Of a stretch of DNA of 64,000 bases, positions 1 to 7,740 are shown piece by piece. The notes beneath the pieces are model-generated. The model ran no database searches. It had not been told where the DNA came from and saw nothing but the letters and a program-made list of their open reading frames with translations. Origin of the DNA: UBA10649 sp963700255. GTDB lineage: Bacteria; Actinomycetota; Actinomycetes; S36-B12. Where the stretch lies: contig CAVOWW010000023.1 of assembly GCA_963700255.1 (NCBI GenBank), positions 62,001 to 126,000 of the forward strand, in the 5' to 3' direction. A program made the position numbers and the translations under genes. Within the stretch, counting starts at the first letter, position 1, and each line of letters opens with the position of its first letter.

Positions 1-343
1 GCACCGTCGTCATGTCGAGGTTGCCCGAGACGGGGAACGTCTCAGTGCCGGTGATGGTGATGACGTCAGTGCCGTCCTCCTGGCCGATGACGTTGAACGT
101 CGGGCCGGGGGCCAGCTTCACGAACGGCACGGGCAGCAGGAACGCGACCGCGATCAGGCCCGCGGTCACCGCACCGCTGATGATCAGGGTCCAGCCGCGT
201 CGGGTGGGGTGCATCAGCGCCGCCCACCAGCCGGTCGCGGCCTGCTCCGCCTCGGCGTCGATGGGGGCGTCCACCGCAGCGTCGTTCGCCGCCTGGTGCG
301 TCGACTCGTTCGTCGACTCGCTGGTCGACTCGTCCGTACTCAC
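1..343 (-). CDS. PDZ-domain Lon-like protease, YlbL family (N-terminal part only)
   Basis: The gene starts with GTG at 343 and runs off the left edge, so only about 114 residues are visible. The start follows the stop of the upstream small gene by 3 nt. The visible part has an acidic Ser/Thr-rich cytoplasmic tail of about 45 residues, one membrane segment at about residues 58–75, and then a block with A-P-G-P-T-F-N and a G-N-L-D-M-T-T-V stretch. Those two blocks are characteristic of the membrane-anchored PDZ/Lon-type serine proteases of the YlbL group (M. tuberculosis Rv3194c). The PDZ domain and the Ser–Lys catalytic dyad lie outside the window. The family is expected to act on the outer face of the membrane. 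Its position next to the zincin gene matches the mycobacterial gene order. Confidence 0.85.
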   Translation of the reverse strand, partial: MSTDESTSESTNESTHQAANDAAVDAPIDAEAEQAATGWWAALMHPTRRGWTLIISGAVTAGLIAVAFLLPVPFVKLAPGPTFNVIGQEDGTDVITITGTETFPVSGNLDMTTV

Positions 344-346
344 GGA

Positions 347-589
347 TCAGGCCCGAGGGGTGGGTTCGGCCGGATCATCCGGAGTCGGCCCGGGACTGGC
401 AGTGGGGTCGCTTATGCGCACGTTCCCGCTGGGCGGCATGGGTCGCTCCATCGCCTCCTGCATGCGTCGCAGTCGCTGCATCGAGTCCTCCGCTGTGGTC
501 GGCTTGGCCGGTCGGCTGCGCAGCATGACGAACAGGACCGCGAGGACCGTTGCCACGAGCGGGATGAGCCACCAGGCCAGGGCTGACAC
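347..589 (-). CDS. small single-pass membrane protein, first gene before the YlbL-type protease
   Basis: An 80-residue protein with one strong N-terminal membrane helix (about residues 6–24) and a charged, Pro-rich cytoplasmic tail. It ends 3 nt before the GTG of the protease gene, which suggests one transcript and possibly translational coupling. I do not recognise a family. The helix, high third-position GC and tight spacing support a real gene. It could be a partner or adaptor for the protease, but that is inference from position only. Confidence 0.6.
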   Translation of the reverse strand: MSALAWWLIPLVATVLAVLFVMLRSRPAKPTTAEDSMQRLRRMQEAMERPMPPSGNVRISDPTASPGPTPDDPAEPTPRA

Positions 590-1040
590 GGGACTCCTCG
601 ATCGACAGGCTGCGTTGGTGGGACGGGATCGCCCCCACAGTGGTTCCTGTCAAGAGTACGGGGTGTGTAAGGGAACCCCGTCCGGCGGCAGGTCGCCCCG
701 CGGCCCGGTCACCGCCCCCGCGCCCCGCGCGGCCCCCGGAAAGCGACGGACCCCCGGGGCTCTCCACCGCGTTCGCCTTCCCCTTGCGAACGGGCGTGTT
801 ATCCCGGGGGTCCAACGCGCCTGAACCTAGGGAGTGCGGAACCGCGGAGTCAACGCGAATGGCGATAGTCGTTCACCGACCCTGTGGACGACCTGTGCAT
901 GCCCTGTTGACGACCTCGCGTGTCGCTGTGGACGGCAGGTGCATAGTGCTGGGGACGAACCTGAGGATGACTGTCCCGCCCCCGCTCTGACCAGCGGAAA
1001 CACCGTGCCCAGCCTGTGGACAAGAAATACTTACGGGCGC
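590..1040. other. 451-bp intergenic region without a convincing gene
   Basis: The region lies between the small membrane gene, reading left, and the 3' end of the GNAT gene, so it must hold the promoter of the leftward small-protein/protease operon. Open frames crossing it have no start context, no recognisable domain and no coding-like codon use. Its right half carries repeated CTGTGGAC motifs, listed separately. Confidence 0.5.
882..1023. repeat. cluster of CTGTGGAC motifs (DnaA-box-like)
   Basis: CTGTGGAC occurs at 882–889, 926–933 and 1014–1021, with a one-mismatch copy (CTGTTGAC) at 904–911. The first and third copies sit in a longer shared unit ending in GTGCAT (882–900 and 926–944). 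The last copy is part of TGTGGACAA at 1015–1023, the exact complement of TTGTCCACA, a sequence used as a DnaA box in actinobacteria. Whether DnaA or another regulator binds here cannot be told from sequence. Confidence 0.4.
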
Positions 1041-1925
1041 TTACCTGCCGTTCACCCTGCGGACGAGTCGCAGGTCGCCGCTCACCTTGGCGTAGCCCAT
1101 CGATGCGTTCAGCGCGCGCATGCGCTCGTTGCGCTCCTCATTGGTCGTCCGCACCGAACGGGCACCGGACTCGAACGCGTACCTGTGCACGGCCTGCTTG
1201 GCGGCCCGCGCCAGCCCCCGCCCGCGCGCCCGCGGGGAACTGCCGGTGAAGCCGATGAACCACGGCCCCTCGCTCGTCGGCATCAGCGACGAGCCGGCGA
1301 GCACGCCGTCGGCGTCCACGATGAGCACCCAGACCAGGTCGGGGGCCATCTGCAGGAGGATGCCGTTGGTGATCCGGGACCCGTAGATCTCCACCTCGGG
1401 GTAGTCGCCCACCTGGCCGAGGAAGCCGTCCACGTCCAGCCCGGATGCCGCCACATCGGCACCCGTCACCATCCGGGCCACCACCCCGTCGGGCAGGACG
1501 GGGTCGGGCGGACGCACGTCGAGGTCGAGAACCGAGTCGACGCCATGCCCGAGCACCTCGAAGCCCCAGTGGCGGGCGATCGCGAGCGAGTGCTCGTCAT
1601 GGTCCGGCATCCCCGAGCCGGCATCCGCCTGCTCGACGAGTGGCAGCAGCTCGGCGTACATCGCCGCGCCCAGACCCAGCCCCCGATGGCTCGGGTCCAG
1701 CAGGACGAGGATGGACGGGTAGGGCAGTCCCTCGGGGTCGTTGACCCCGCCGAAGCCGATCCGCTCGCCACCCGCCTCGGCCACGATCAGCCGGCGTAGC
1801 GGGGCTGCCTCGCCCGTCACGATCCGGCGCCATCCCTCAGGCGGCAGGCCCGGGTCCCAGTCGTGCAGGAGGCCGACGGCCCAGTCGACGTCGTCGTCGG
1901 TGAGGTCCCTGATCCTCGCGGTCAT
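1041..1925 (-). CDS. tandem GNAT-type N-acetyltransferase
   Basis: A 294-residue protein with two GNAT folds, at about residues 1–135 and 150–290. The N-terminal half carries an R-G-L-G-L-G-A acetyl-CoA loop near residue 100; the C-terminal half has R-A-R-G-R-G-L-A near residue 237 followed by a typical beta-5/alpha-4 stretch (T-T-N-E-E-R-N-E-R-M) and a G-Y ending. Two-domain GNATs include mycothiol synthase MshD, but the resemblance here is general and the substrate is unknown. It is the last gene of a probable leftward operon, starting 13 nt after the Nudix gene stops. One of the two domains may be non-catalytic, as is common in this architecture. Confidence 0.85.
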   Translation of the reverse strand: MTARIRDLTDDDVDWAVGLLHDWDPGLPPEGWRRIVTGEAAPLRRLIVAEAGGERIGFGGVNDPEGLPYPSILVLLDPSHRGLGLGAAMYAELLPLVEQADAGSGMPDHDEHSLAIARHWGFEVLGHGVDSVLDLDVRPPDPVLPDGVVARMVTGADVAASGLDVDGFLGQVGDYPEVEIYGSRITNGILLQMAPDLVWVLIVDADGVLAGSSLMPTSEGPWFIGFTGSSPRARGRGLARAAKQAVHRYAFESGARSVRTTNEERNERMRALNASMGYAKVSGDLRLVRRVNGR

Positions 1926-1938
1926 GGACCGCAGTGTC

Positions 1939-2490
1939 CTACCGCTCCAGCGCGTTGTCGATGAGTGCGCGCACGCTCGGATCCACCGGATCGGGCAGGG
2001 CGTCGACGTCGAACCACCGCAGGTCGTCCGACTCGTCGCTCATGACCTCCTGCGCGTCCGCAGGGACCAGCGCGAGGTACTGCACGTCGAGGTGCTCGCT
2101 CATGGCGCCGCCGCACGGCACGGGGTGACGGTCCAGCCGCAGGGGCATCACGGAGATCGTCACGTCGGCGATGCCGCCCTCCTCGACGGTCTCGCGGCGC
2201 GCGGCCGCGCGAAGCGACGCGTCCTCCGGCTCGACATGGCCGCCCAGCTGGAGCCAGCGCCCCACCTTGGGATGCAGCGTCAGCAGCACGCGCGTGCGGT
2301 GCTCGTCCATCACCAGCGCGCTCGCCGTGAGGTGGCCGACTCGGCACTCACGCGACATGGCATCACGGTGCTCGCGCAGGAAGACCAGGTACGCGTCGCG
2401 CAGGACGCGTTGCTGGGGCTCGGCATGGTCCCAGCCGCCGAGGACGGTCGCGGCGTCGTTGTGCAGCCGCTCGAAGGCGAGGTCGGTCAC
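1939..2490 (-). CDS. NUDIX hydrolase
   Basis: A 183-residue protein whose Nudix box (G-G-H-V-E-P through R-E-T-V-E-E-G-G, about residues 80–103) is in the spacing usual for actinobacterial Nudix proteins of the G-G-H-x-E-P type. Such enzymes hydrolyse nucleoside-diphosphate-linked compounds with divalent metal bound by the Glu residues. The GTG start overlaps the stop of the upstream zincin gene by 4 nt (GTGA), so the two are translationally coupled. The substrate cannot be deduced. Confidence 0.88.
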   Translation of the reverse strand: MTDLAFERLHNDAATVLGGWDHAEPQQRVLRDAYLVFLREHRDAMSRECRVGHLTASALVMDEHRTRVLLTLHPKVGRWLQLGGHVEPEDASLRAAARRETVEEGGIADVTISVMPLRLDRHPVPCGGAMSEHLDVQYLALVPADAQEVMSDESDDLRWFDVDALPDPVDPSVRALIDNALER

Positions 2491-3926
2491 GCGCCGGTGG
2501 GCTGGTCGTCGCCCGGATCGTCGGCCGCGGGGCCGTCGTCCAGGCCGCCGAGGTCATCGGGCACCTCGAACTCGAGCTCGGTCACGTTGCCCTCGATGAA
2601 GCCGAGGGGGTCGGCGAGGTCGTCCGGACCGGGCAGGAGGTCGGGGTGCGCCCACAGGGCGTCGCGTGCCTCCAGGCCGCGGCCGGCACGGACGACGGCG
2701 AACAGGGTCGCCGCCTCGCGGGCCAGTCGCGGGCGCAGCTCCATGCCGACGAGCGTGGCGAACGTCTTCTCCGCGGGACCACCGGCGGCACGTCGACGGC
2801 GCATCGTCTCGCGCAGCTGGACCGCCGACGGCAGCCGATCCGCGATCGCCTGGTCGACGACGTCGTCGACCCAGCCCTCGACGAGGGCGAGCAGCGTCTC
2901 CAGCCGGGCGACAGCCGCGCGCTGCTCCTCCGTGTCCTCCGGCTGGAGCAGGCCGCTGCCCATCAGCTGCTGCAGGGCCTCGGGGTTGCTCATGTCGATG
3001 TCGCCCATGGCCTCCTGCAGGCGCGACTGGTCGACGCGCACGCCGCGCGCGTACTCCTCGACAGCTCCGATCATCCGCGGGCGCAGCCATGACACGTGCG
3101 CGAACAGCCGCTGGTGCGCGGACTCGCGCAGCGCGAGGTACAGGCGCACATCGTCGACCCCGATACCGAGGCCCGCGCTGAACGCGTCGACGTTGCGCGG
3201 CAGCAGCGCAGGCTGGGCGTCACTGGTGAGCGGGATGCCGATGTCCGACGCACTGACGACATCGGAGGCGAGGGCAGCGAGCGCCTGGCCGAGCTGCATG
3301 CTGAACGCAGCAGCACCGAGCTGCTGCAGCATGCCGAGCATCGGCGCCATCATCTGCGCCATCTCCGGCGGCAGCCCGCCGGGGAACATGTCGCGGAACT
3401 GCTCAGGCAGGTTGTCGTTCAGGGTCGTCAGGTCGAGGTCCTGGCCGGGCAGCGACTGGCCGACGACCTGCTGCATGTGCTCCGCGATCGGCCGCACGAC
3501 CTGCCGCCACACCGGCGTGGTGGCCTCGAGCCACTCCGAGCGGCTCCACGCACCGGGGGTCGCCGTCGTCGACGGGAAGGTCACTGCCGGGTCGAGCCAG
3601 ACGTCAGCCAGGTGCACGGCCTCGGTGACCGCGCGACGGTCGGCGTCGCCCACCGACGGGTCGCCCGCCTGCACGAGCGCCTTGCGCGCGACGTCGGTGA
3701 CCATCGCCCAGTTCACCGGGCCGCCGGCGTCGGGGCCGCTCTGGCCGGCCTGGATCATCGCGCCGAGCTGCTGGAGCGCGGCGCCGAGGTTGTTCATGTC
3801 GAAGCCGCCGGGGCCACCGCCGAAGCCGAAGCCGCCCGGACCGCCGGGCCCTCCGGAGCCGGAGCCACCGGAGCCCTCGCCCCCATCGGAGCCATCACTC
3901 ATGCCGAAGCCGAACGGAACACTCAT
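2487..3926 (-). CDS. zinc-dependent metalloprotease-like protein, Zincin_2 family (Rv3195-like)
   Basis: A 479-residue protein close to the length of M. tuberculosis Rv3195. Residues about 14–45 are a Gly/Ser-rich low-complexity tail. The conserved part contains R-E-S-A-H-Q-R-L-F-A-H (about 267–277), the block where this family (PF10103, formerly DUF2342) is expected to coordinate metal. A classic HExxH is not present, so protease activity is a family annotation rather than something the sequence proves. It heads the operon with the Nudix and GNAT genes, and sits near the PDZ protease, the E1-like protein and the ABC1 kinase as in mycobacteria. The ATG at 3926 is the only sensible start. Confidence 0.85.
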   Translation of the reverse strand: MSVPFGFGMSDGSDGGEGSGGSGSGGPGGPGGFGFGGGPGGFDMNNLGAALQQLGAMIQAGQSGPDAGGPVNWAMVTDVARKALVQAGDPSVGDADRRAVTEAVHLADVWLDPAVTFPSTTATPGAWSRSEWLEATTPVWRQVVRPIAEHMQQVVGQSLPGQDLDLTTLNDNLPEQFRDMFPGGLPPEMAQMMAPMLGMLQQLGAAAFSMQLGQALAALASDVVSASDIGIPLTSDAQPALLPRNVDAFSAGLGIGVDDVRLYLALRESAHQRLFAHVSWLRPRMIGAVEEYARGVRVDQSRLQEAMGDIDMSNPEALQQLMGSGLLQPEDTEEQRAAVARLETLLALVEGWVDDVVDQAIADRLPSAVQLRETMRRRRAAGGPAEKTFATLVGMELRPRLAREAATLFAVVRAGRGLEARDALWAHPDLLPGPDDLADPLGFIEGNVTELEFEVPDDLGGLDDGPAADDPGDDQPTGA

Positions 3927-4004
3927 GGTTCAACGGTATACGGCCGCTGCGGCGGCACGACCCGTCCGTCGCCCCTGCCTCGTTCGCCCTCAGCGAGACC
4001 CCTT

Positions 4005-4072
4005 CCTGCCGAGTGGCGAGTTGTCGGGGGGATGAGCCGCCGCCGCACCCCGACAACTCGCCACTCGGCAGG
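4005..4072. repeat. 25-bp perfect inverted repeat with 18-nt loop
   Basis: The left arm 4005–4029 and right arm 4048–4072 are exact reverse complements over 25 nt and would form a very stable hairpin. It lies between the start of the leftward zincin gene and the start of the rightward lipoprotein gene, so it is not at an expected terminator position. There is no U-run. It resembles an intergenic repeat element (REP- or MITE-like) rather than a simple terminator. Confidence 0.85.
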
Positions 4073-4110
4073 GCATTGACAGGGGGACTGGCCGGGGCGA
4101 GGGTCTCGGC

Positions 4111-4500
4111 ATGCGCATCTGGCCCACGACGGACGGCGCGCGTGCCGCCTGGTCGGCCGTCATGCTCGGCGCCGTCGCATCGGCCCTGCTCTCCGGGTGC
4201 GCCACCGGGTCCACCGCAACCATGCTGGTCACCGGGCGGGTCGATCTCGGGCCGCTGTGCCCGGTGGAACGAGCGGACTCGCCCTGCCCCGTCCCACCCG
4301 AGGCGTTCGCGGGCGTCGAGGCGGTTGCCACCTCCGGCGCGGACGAGGCACGCGTCCCCGTCGCCTCGGACGGGAGCTTCACGCTCTCCCTCGCAGAGGG
4401 GTCCTGGCAGGTGACGTCCACCGCGGGGATGTCCTGCACGCCCCTCACCGTGAGCGCGCCCGGGCCGGTCGTCATCACCTGCGACACCGGCATCCGCTAG
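4111..4500 (+). CDS. small lipoprotein, function unknown
   Basis: A 129-residue protein with a signal peptide ending in the lipobox L-L-S-G-C (Cys at about residue 30), so it should be lipid-anchored on the outer face of the membrane. The mature part is about 100 residues, probably a small beta-sandwich: the pattern D-G-S-F-T-L-S-L followed by G-S-W-Q-V resembles carboxypeptidase-regulatory-like or transthyretin-like folds. Four more Cys residues could form disulfides. It has its own leader region containing the inverted repeat, and is followed by a strong bidirectional terminator. No specific function is recognised. Confidence 0.7.
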   Translation: MRIWPTTDGARAAWSAVMLGAVASALLSGCATGSTATMLVTGRVDLGPLCPVERADSPCPVPPEAFAGVEAVATSGADEARVPVASDGSFTLSLAEGSWQVTSTAGMSCTPLTVSAPGPVVITCDTGIR

Positions 4501-4529
4501 CCGCTCGGCGGACAGGGCGCCGGACAAAG

Positions 4530-4563
4530 GACGAGGGGGCGACCCGTAGGTCGCCCCCTCGTC
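4530..4563. terminator. bidirectional intrinsic terminator
   Basis: A perfect 15-bp GC-rich stem (4530–4544 with 4549–4563) and a 4-nt loop CGTA, placed exactly between two convergent genes: the lipoprotein gene ending at 4500 and the DUF5679 gene ending at 4590. The placement and symmetry suit termination from both sides, though flanking T-runs are weak, as is usual in high-GC genomes. Confidence 0.85.
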
Positions 4564-4589
4564 ACGCGCTCAGGGCGCGAGGTGTCGGA

Positions 4590-4745
4590 TCAGGCCTTGC
4601 CCAGGATGCGGGTCACCTTGGTGCCGCAGACGGGGCAGATGCCCTTGGCGAAGCGACGGCCGTTCGTCTCCTCGACGTGGCCGGTGAACTCCCGCTTCTC
4701 CTTGCACTTCACGCAGTACGCCTCGCCGGTGTAGCTCTCGGCCAT
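4590..4745 (-). CDS. DUF5679 small zinc-ribbon protein
   Basis: A 51-residue protein starting at ATG 4745, chosen over a longer frame because a clear GGAGGG ribosome site lies just upstream. Two Cys pairs, C-V-K-C (about residues 11–14) and C-P-V-C (37–40), form a probable zinc ribbon, with the R-R-F-x-K-G-x-C-P-V-C-G-T-K ending typical of DUF5679 proteins of actinobacteria. The role is unknown. It ends at the shared bidirectional terminator. Confidence 0.85.
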   Translation of the reverse strand: MAESYTGEAYCVKCKEKREFTGHVEETNGRRFAKGICPVCGTKVTRILGKA

Positions 4746-4885
4746 GGGGCCCTCCTGTTTATCCGTCAGTTCCGCGTGGCCGCGGTCGGCGGCTGGTGCC
4801 ACCGGGTGTGCTCTTCACCCTAGGGCAGCCCTCGGGCCATTCCGGCCAGCCAAGGCCCTCGCCCCGCGCGTTTTCCGCCGAATCC

Positions 4886-4894
4886 TGTGGATAA
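4886..4894 (-). promoter_or_regulatory. perfect DnaA-box sequence
   Basis: TGTGGATAA is the exact complement of the TTATCCACA consensus. It stands alone between the DUF5679 gene and the 3' end of the septum-formation gene, in a slightly AT-richer stretch. A single box is not an origin; it may titrate DnaA or be chance. Confidence 0.3.
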
Positions 4895-4912
4895 CTTGCG
4901 ACATTTGGGATA

Positions 4913-5702
4913 TTAGGGATACTCGCGGTAGCACCAGGTGCTTGGCATCCCGTCCGCCCACGTGGCGGCGGTCGGCAGCGACACCACCGCCTCGGGGCCG
5001 CAGAGATCCGTCGCCCGCTCCCTCAGGACCAGCCGGCCGGGGAAGTCGTCGTAGAACGCGGTCCACATGATCCACGACCGCACCTGCCAGCGGGGGCGGC
5101 TGGAGCAGGGGACGGTCACGGCCGGTGCGAGGGCGCCGCGACCGTCGTCGGCGGACGCGCAGTAGCGCAGGGACGCGCGCTCGCGGCGGCTCAGTCTCTC
5201 GATCGAAGAGGTGAGGGGCACCGCGGCCGGCGGGCGGCGGCCGTCGAGCGCGACCGCTACCGCGCCGCACACGTAGCTCGGCGGCGACTGCCGCACCGCG
5301 TAGGCGCGCGCCTCGATCCGCAACGGGTTCTCGACGATGCCGGCGACCGGACGGTTGACCCCCACCGCGTTCCACACGTCCAGCGCACCGCAGTGCTCCG
5401 CAGCGAACTCGAAGGCGTTGACGTCCATCGGGAGCGGGGCCGCCTCGGTCACCTCGAACGTGTGCGGCTCGCTGCACGCAACGGGATCGGCCTCGGACCA
5501 GTAGCCGTCGGCACCGGCGGCCGTCGCCCCAGGCGAGGGTGCCGACCTGGATGCGCGCGTCGCTCAGGTCGTAGCACTCCCCGACCGTCGGAGCAGGCGG
5601 GGTGGCCGGGCTGCTCGCCGGCGTCGCGCTCACGGGAGCCGCGAGCAGGGCTCCGGTGGGGATGACGAGGGCAGCGAGCAGCAGGACGCCCGCACGACGC
5701 AT
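4913..5702 (-). pseudogene. septum-formation family secreted protein, frameshifted
   Basis: The start is ATG 5702 with a strong AGGAGGGG ribosome site. The first frame gives a signal peptide ending near A-x-A at about residues 25–28 and then P-T-V-G-E-C-Y-D-L. After the W-G-D-G codons at about 5515–5525 the reading continues in another frame with A-D-G-Y-W-S-E-A-D-P and C-S-E-P-H-T-F-E-V, the block typical of the Septum_form family (PF13845), and runs to the stop at 4913. One inserted or missing base in the GGCCGCCGG stretch explains the break. The rest is free of damage, so a sequencing error or very recent mutation is likely. The encoded protein would be secreted, with about six cysteines in the mature part. 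Confidence 0.75.
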
Positions 5703-5783
5703 CGCCCCTCCTGTCATCGGAACCGTCCGATCATGGCGGCACCCGACGGCGCGCACAAGGGCGCGCACGGGCAGGATGCCTCC

Positions 5784-7062
5784 GTGACCCAGACCCCTCC
5801 CGTGAGCCAGACCCCTCCCGTGAGCATCGACGAGGACGCCCTCCTCTCGGACCTGATGGACCTGCTGCGGATCCCGTCCGTGAGCGGGAGCCCCGCCGAG
5901 CTCGACGTGCAGGAGCACCTCGCCGCCGCGTGGCGCGGGGACGGCTACGACGTCGACCGCTGGGACATCGATGTCGAGGGCCTCCAGAACGACCCGCAGT
6001 TCCCCGGCATGGAGGTCGACCGCACCGCGGCCATCGGCCTGACAGCGACCCTCGCGGGCGACGGGACGGGTCCCACGCTGATGCTGAACGGCCACACCGA
6101 CGTCGTCCCCCCGGGCGACATCGACGCCTGGAGCGGCGACCCGTTCGCACCGCGACTCATGACGGTCGACGGGAGCGAGCGCATCGTGGCGCGCGGAGCC
6201 TGCGACATGAAGGCCGGAGTCGTGGCGATGTGGCACGCCGTCCGAGCGGTCAAGGCCGCCCGAATCCCACTTGCGCGGCAACGTGATCCTGGCCTCGGTG
6301 TCGGGCGAGGAGGACGGTGGCCTCGGCACGTTCGCCCTCCTGCGCCACGGAGTCAAGGCCGACATGTGCATCGTCCCTGAGCCCACCTCGATGGACCTCA
6401 TCCCGGCGAACGGGGGCGCCCTCACCTTCCGGCTGACCGTGCGCGGCCTGGCCACGCACGCGGCCCGCCGTACCGAGGGTGTCAGCGCGATCGAGAAGTT
6501 CTATCCGGTCCTGCTGGCCCTGCTGGATCTCGAGCGACGCCGCAACGCCGAGGTCGACGTCGTCATGCGTCGGTGGCCGCTGGCCTACCCGCTGTCGATC
6601 GGCACGATCGCCGCCGGCGACTGGGCATCGACGGTGCCGGACCTGCTCACTGCGGACGGCCGCCTGGGCGTCGCCCTCGGCGAGACGATCGAGCAGGCCC
6701 GCGCCGCGCTCGAGGCCACGGTGGCCGACGCCTGTGCGGCGGATCCGTGGCTGGCCGACCATCCGGTCGAGGTGACCTGGTGGGGCGGGCAGTTCGCGTC
6801 CGGCCGCACCCCGGCGGACTCCCCCGTCATCGACCTCGTCGCTGGCATCCATCGCGATCTCACCGGCCGGGAGCCGCAGGTCTACGGCGGCCCGTACGGC
6901 TCCGACCTCCGCCTGCTCATGGGGCTGGGGGGAATCCCGACCGTGCAGTACGGCCCGGGCGACGCCGCGGCCGCCCACGCGCCCGATGAGTGGGTGCCGG
7001 TCGATGAGGTCCTCACGACCGCGCGGGCCCTCGTCCAGGTGATCCTGCGCGTCTGCGGCTGA
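5784..7062 (+). pseudogene. M20-family metallopeptidase/deacylase (ArgE/DapE-like), frameshifted
   Basis: The gene is best read from GTG 5784. The first frame holds the metal-site motif G-H-T-D-V-V-P-P-G and G-A-C-D-M-K-A-G (His, Asp and the following catalytic Glu region), as in ArgE/DapE/ACY1 enzymes. At about 6261 (GCCGCCC) the frame changes, and the second frame continues with S-G-E-E-D-G-G (catalytic Glu and metal ligand Glu), the dimerisation domain and a C-terminal A-H-A-P-D-E-W-V-P. One extra C, or two missing bases, accounts for it. With that repaired the protein is about 425 residues, normal for the family. An 18-nt direct repeat at the extreme 5' end duplicates six codons. Hydrolysis of an N-acylated amino acid or dipeptide is expected. 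Confidence 0.8.
5790..5825 (+). repeat. 18-nt tandem duplication at the 5' end of the M20 gene
   Basis: Two exact 18-nt copies (5790–5807 and 5808–5825) encode Q-T-P-P-V-S twice. Each copy contains an in-frame GTG, so there are alternative GTG starts at 5784, 5802 and 5820. The repeat could shift by slippage without changing the frame. Confidence 0.8.
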
Positions 7063-7140
7063 TCGGGTCAGGGCCGGGAACAGGCCGTCCGATACCCCAC
7101 CCGAGGGGCTGACGACGGTCAGCCCGGCTGGGGGAACGGC

Positions 7141-7716
7141 ATGGCGATCATCCGGAAGCGCGCCCCGTCCGGCAAGGCACCCGCGGGCCTGTCCACGGCC
7201 GGCAACACCACGGCCGTCGAGACCGTCAGCAAGGGCAGCAGGGCCGTGCGGACCCACGTCCACTACGCCCCGCTGTTCGTGCTCGCCCAGGACTACGACG
7301 ACACGATGCGCTCGCTGCGGGCAGCACTCGACCCCGCGGAGTTCGCCGGCCTCTCCCACGAGGACGGCATGACCCTCACGATGTTCACCAGCGTCGCCTC
7401 GGTGCTCAACGACATGGTCCAGCGCAGTGACCTCATCGCCCGGGCGTCACGCTCGCCCGAGGGCGTCGCCGACAACATGTCCGTGGAGTCGCTCGAGGCC
7501 CGGCAGGCCACCGAGCGCGCGCTCGTCAACGAGGCACGGGCCGCGATCGAGGCGGACATCGCCACGCTGCGGGCAAGGCTGGCCGAGACCAAGGTCGAGT
7601 ACCGCGCGGAGACGGCACGACAGCTGCTCGACGTCGCCCCCTACCCGCAGCCTGGGTCGGCCGCCGCGGAGCTGTCCGTCCTGCTGAGCAGCAACCGCAC
7701 CCGCCACCGCGGGTAG
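7141..7716 (+). CDS. conserved-looking protein of unknown function, helical
   Basis: A 191-residue cytoplasmic protein with no signal peptide or membrane segment. It is not recognised. The N-terminus is basic and Ser/Gly-rich (about 1–40), the middle is mixed, and residues about 115–165 are strongly Ala/Glu/Arg-rich and likely a coiled coil. Codon use with G or C in nearly every third position supports a real gene. A GGGGGAA ribosome site precedes ATG 7141. It stands between the M20 gene and the convergent GGT gene. Confidence 0.6.
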   Translation: MAIIRKRAPSGKAPAGLSTAGNTTAVETVSKGSRAVRTHVHYAPLFVLAQDYDDTMRSLRAALDPAEFAGLSHEDGMTLTMFTSVASVLNDMVQRSDLIARASRSPEGVADNMSVESLEARQATERALVNEARAAIEADIATLRARLAETKVEYRAETARQLLDVAPYPQPGSAAAELSVLLSSNRTRHRG

Positions 7717-7740
7717 TCGCCCCGAGCCGGGAGGGGCGGG

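Noticed and set aside
882..1023. Replication origin
   Set aside because: There is a cluster of DnaA-like motifs, but no dnaA, dnaN or AT-rich unwinding region nearby, and only one motif fits the consensus exactly.
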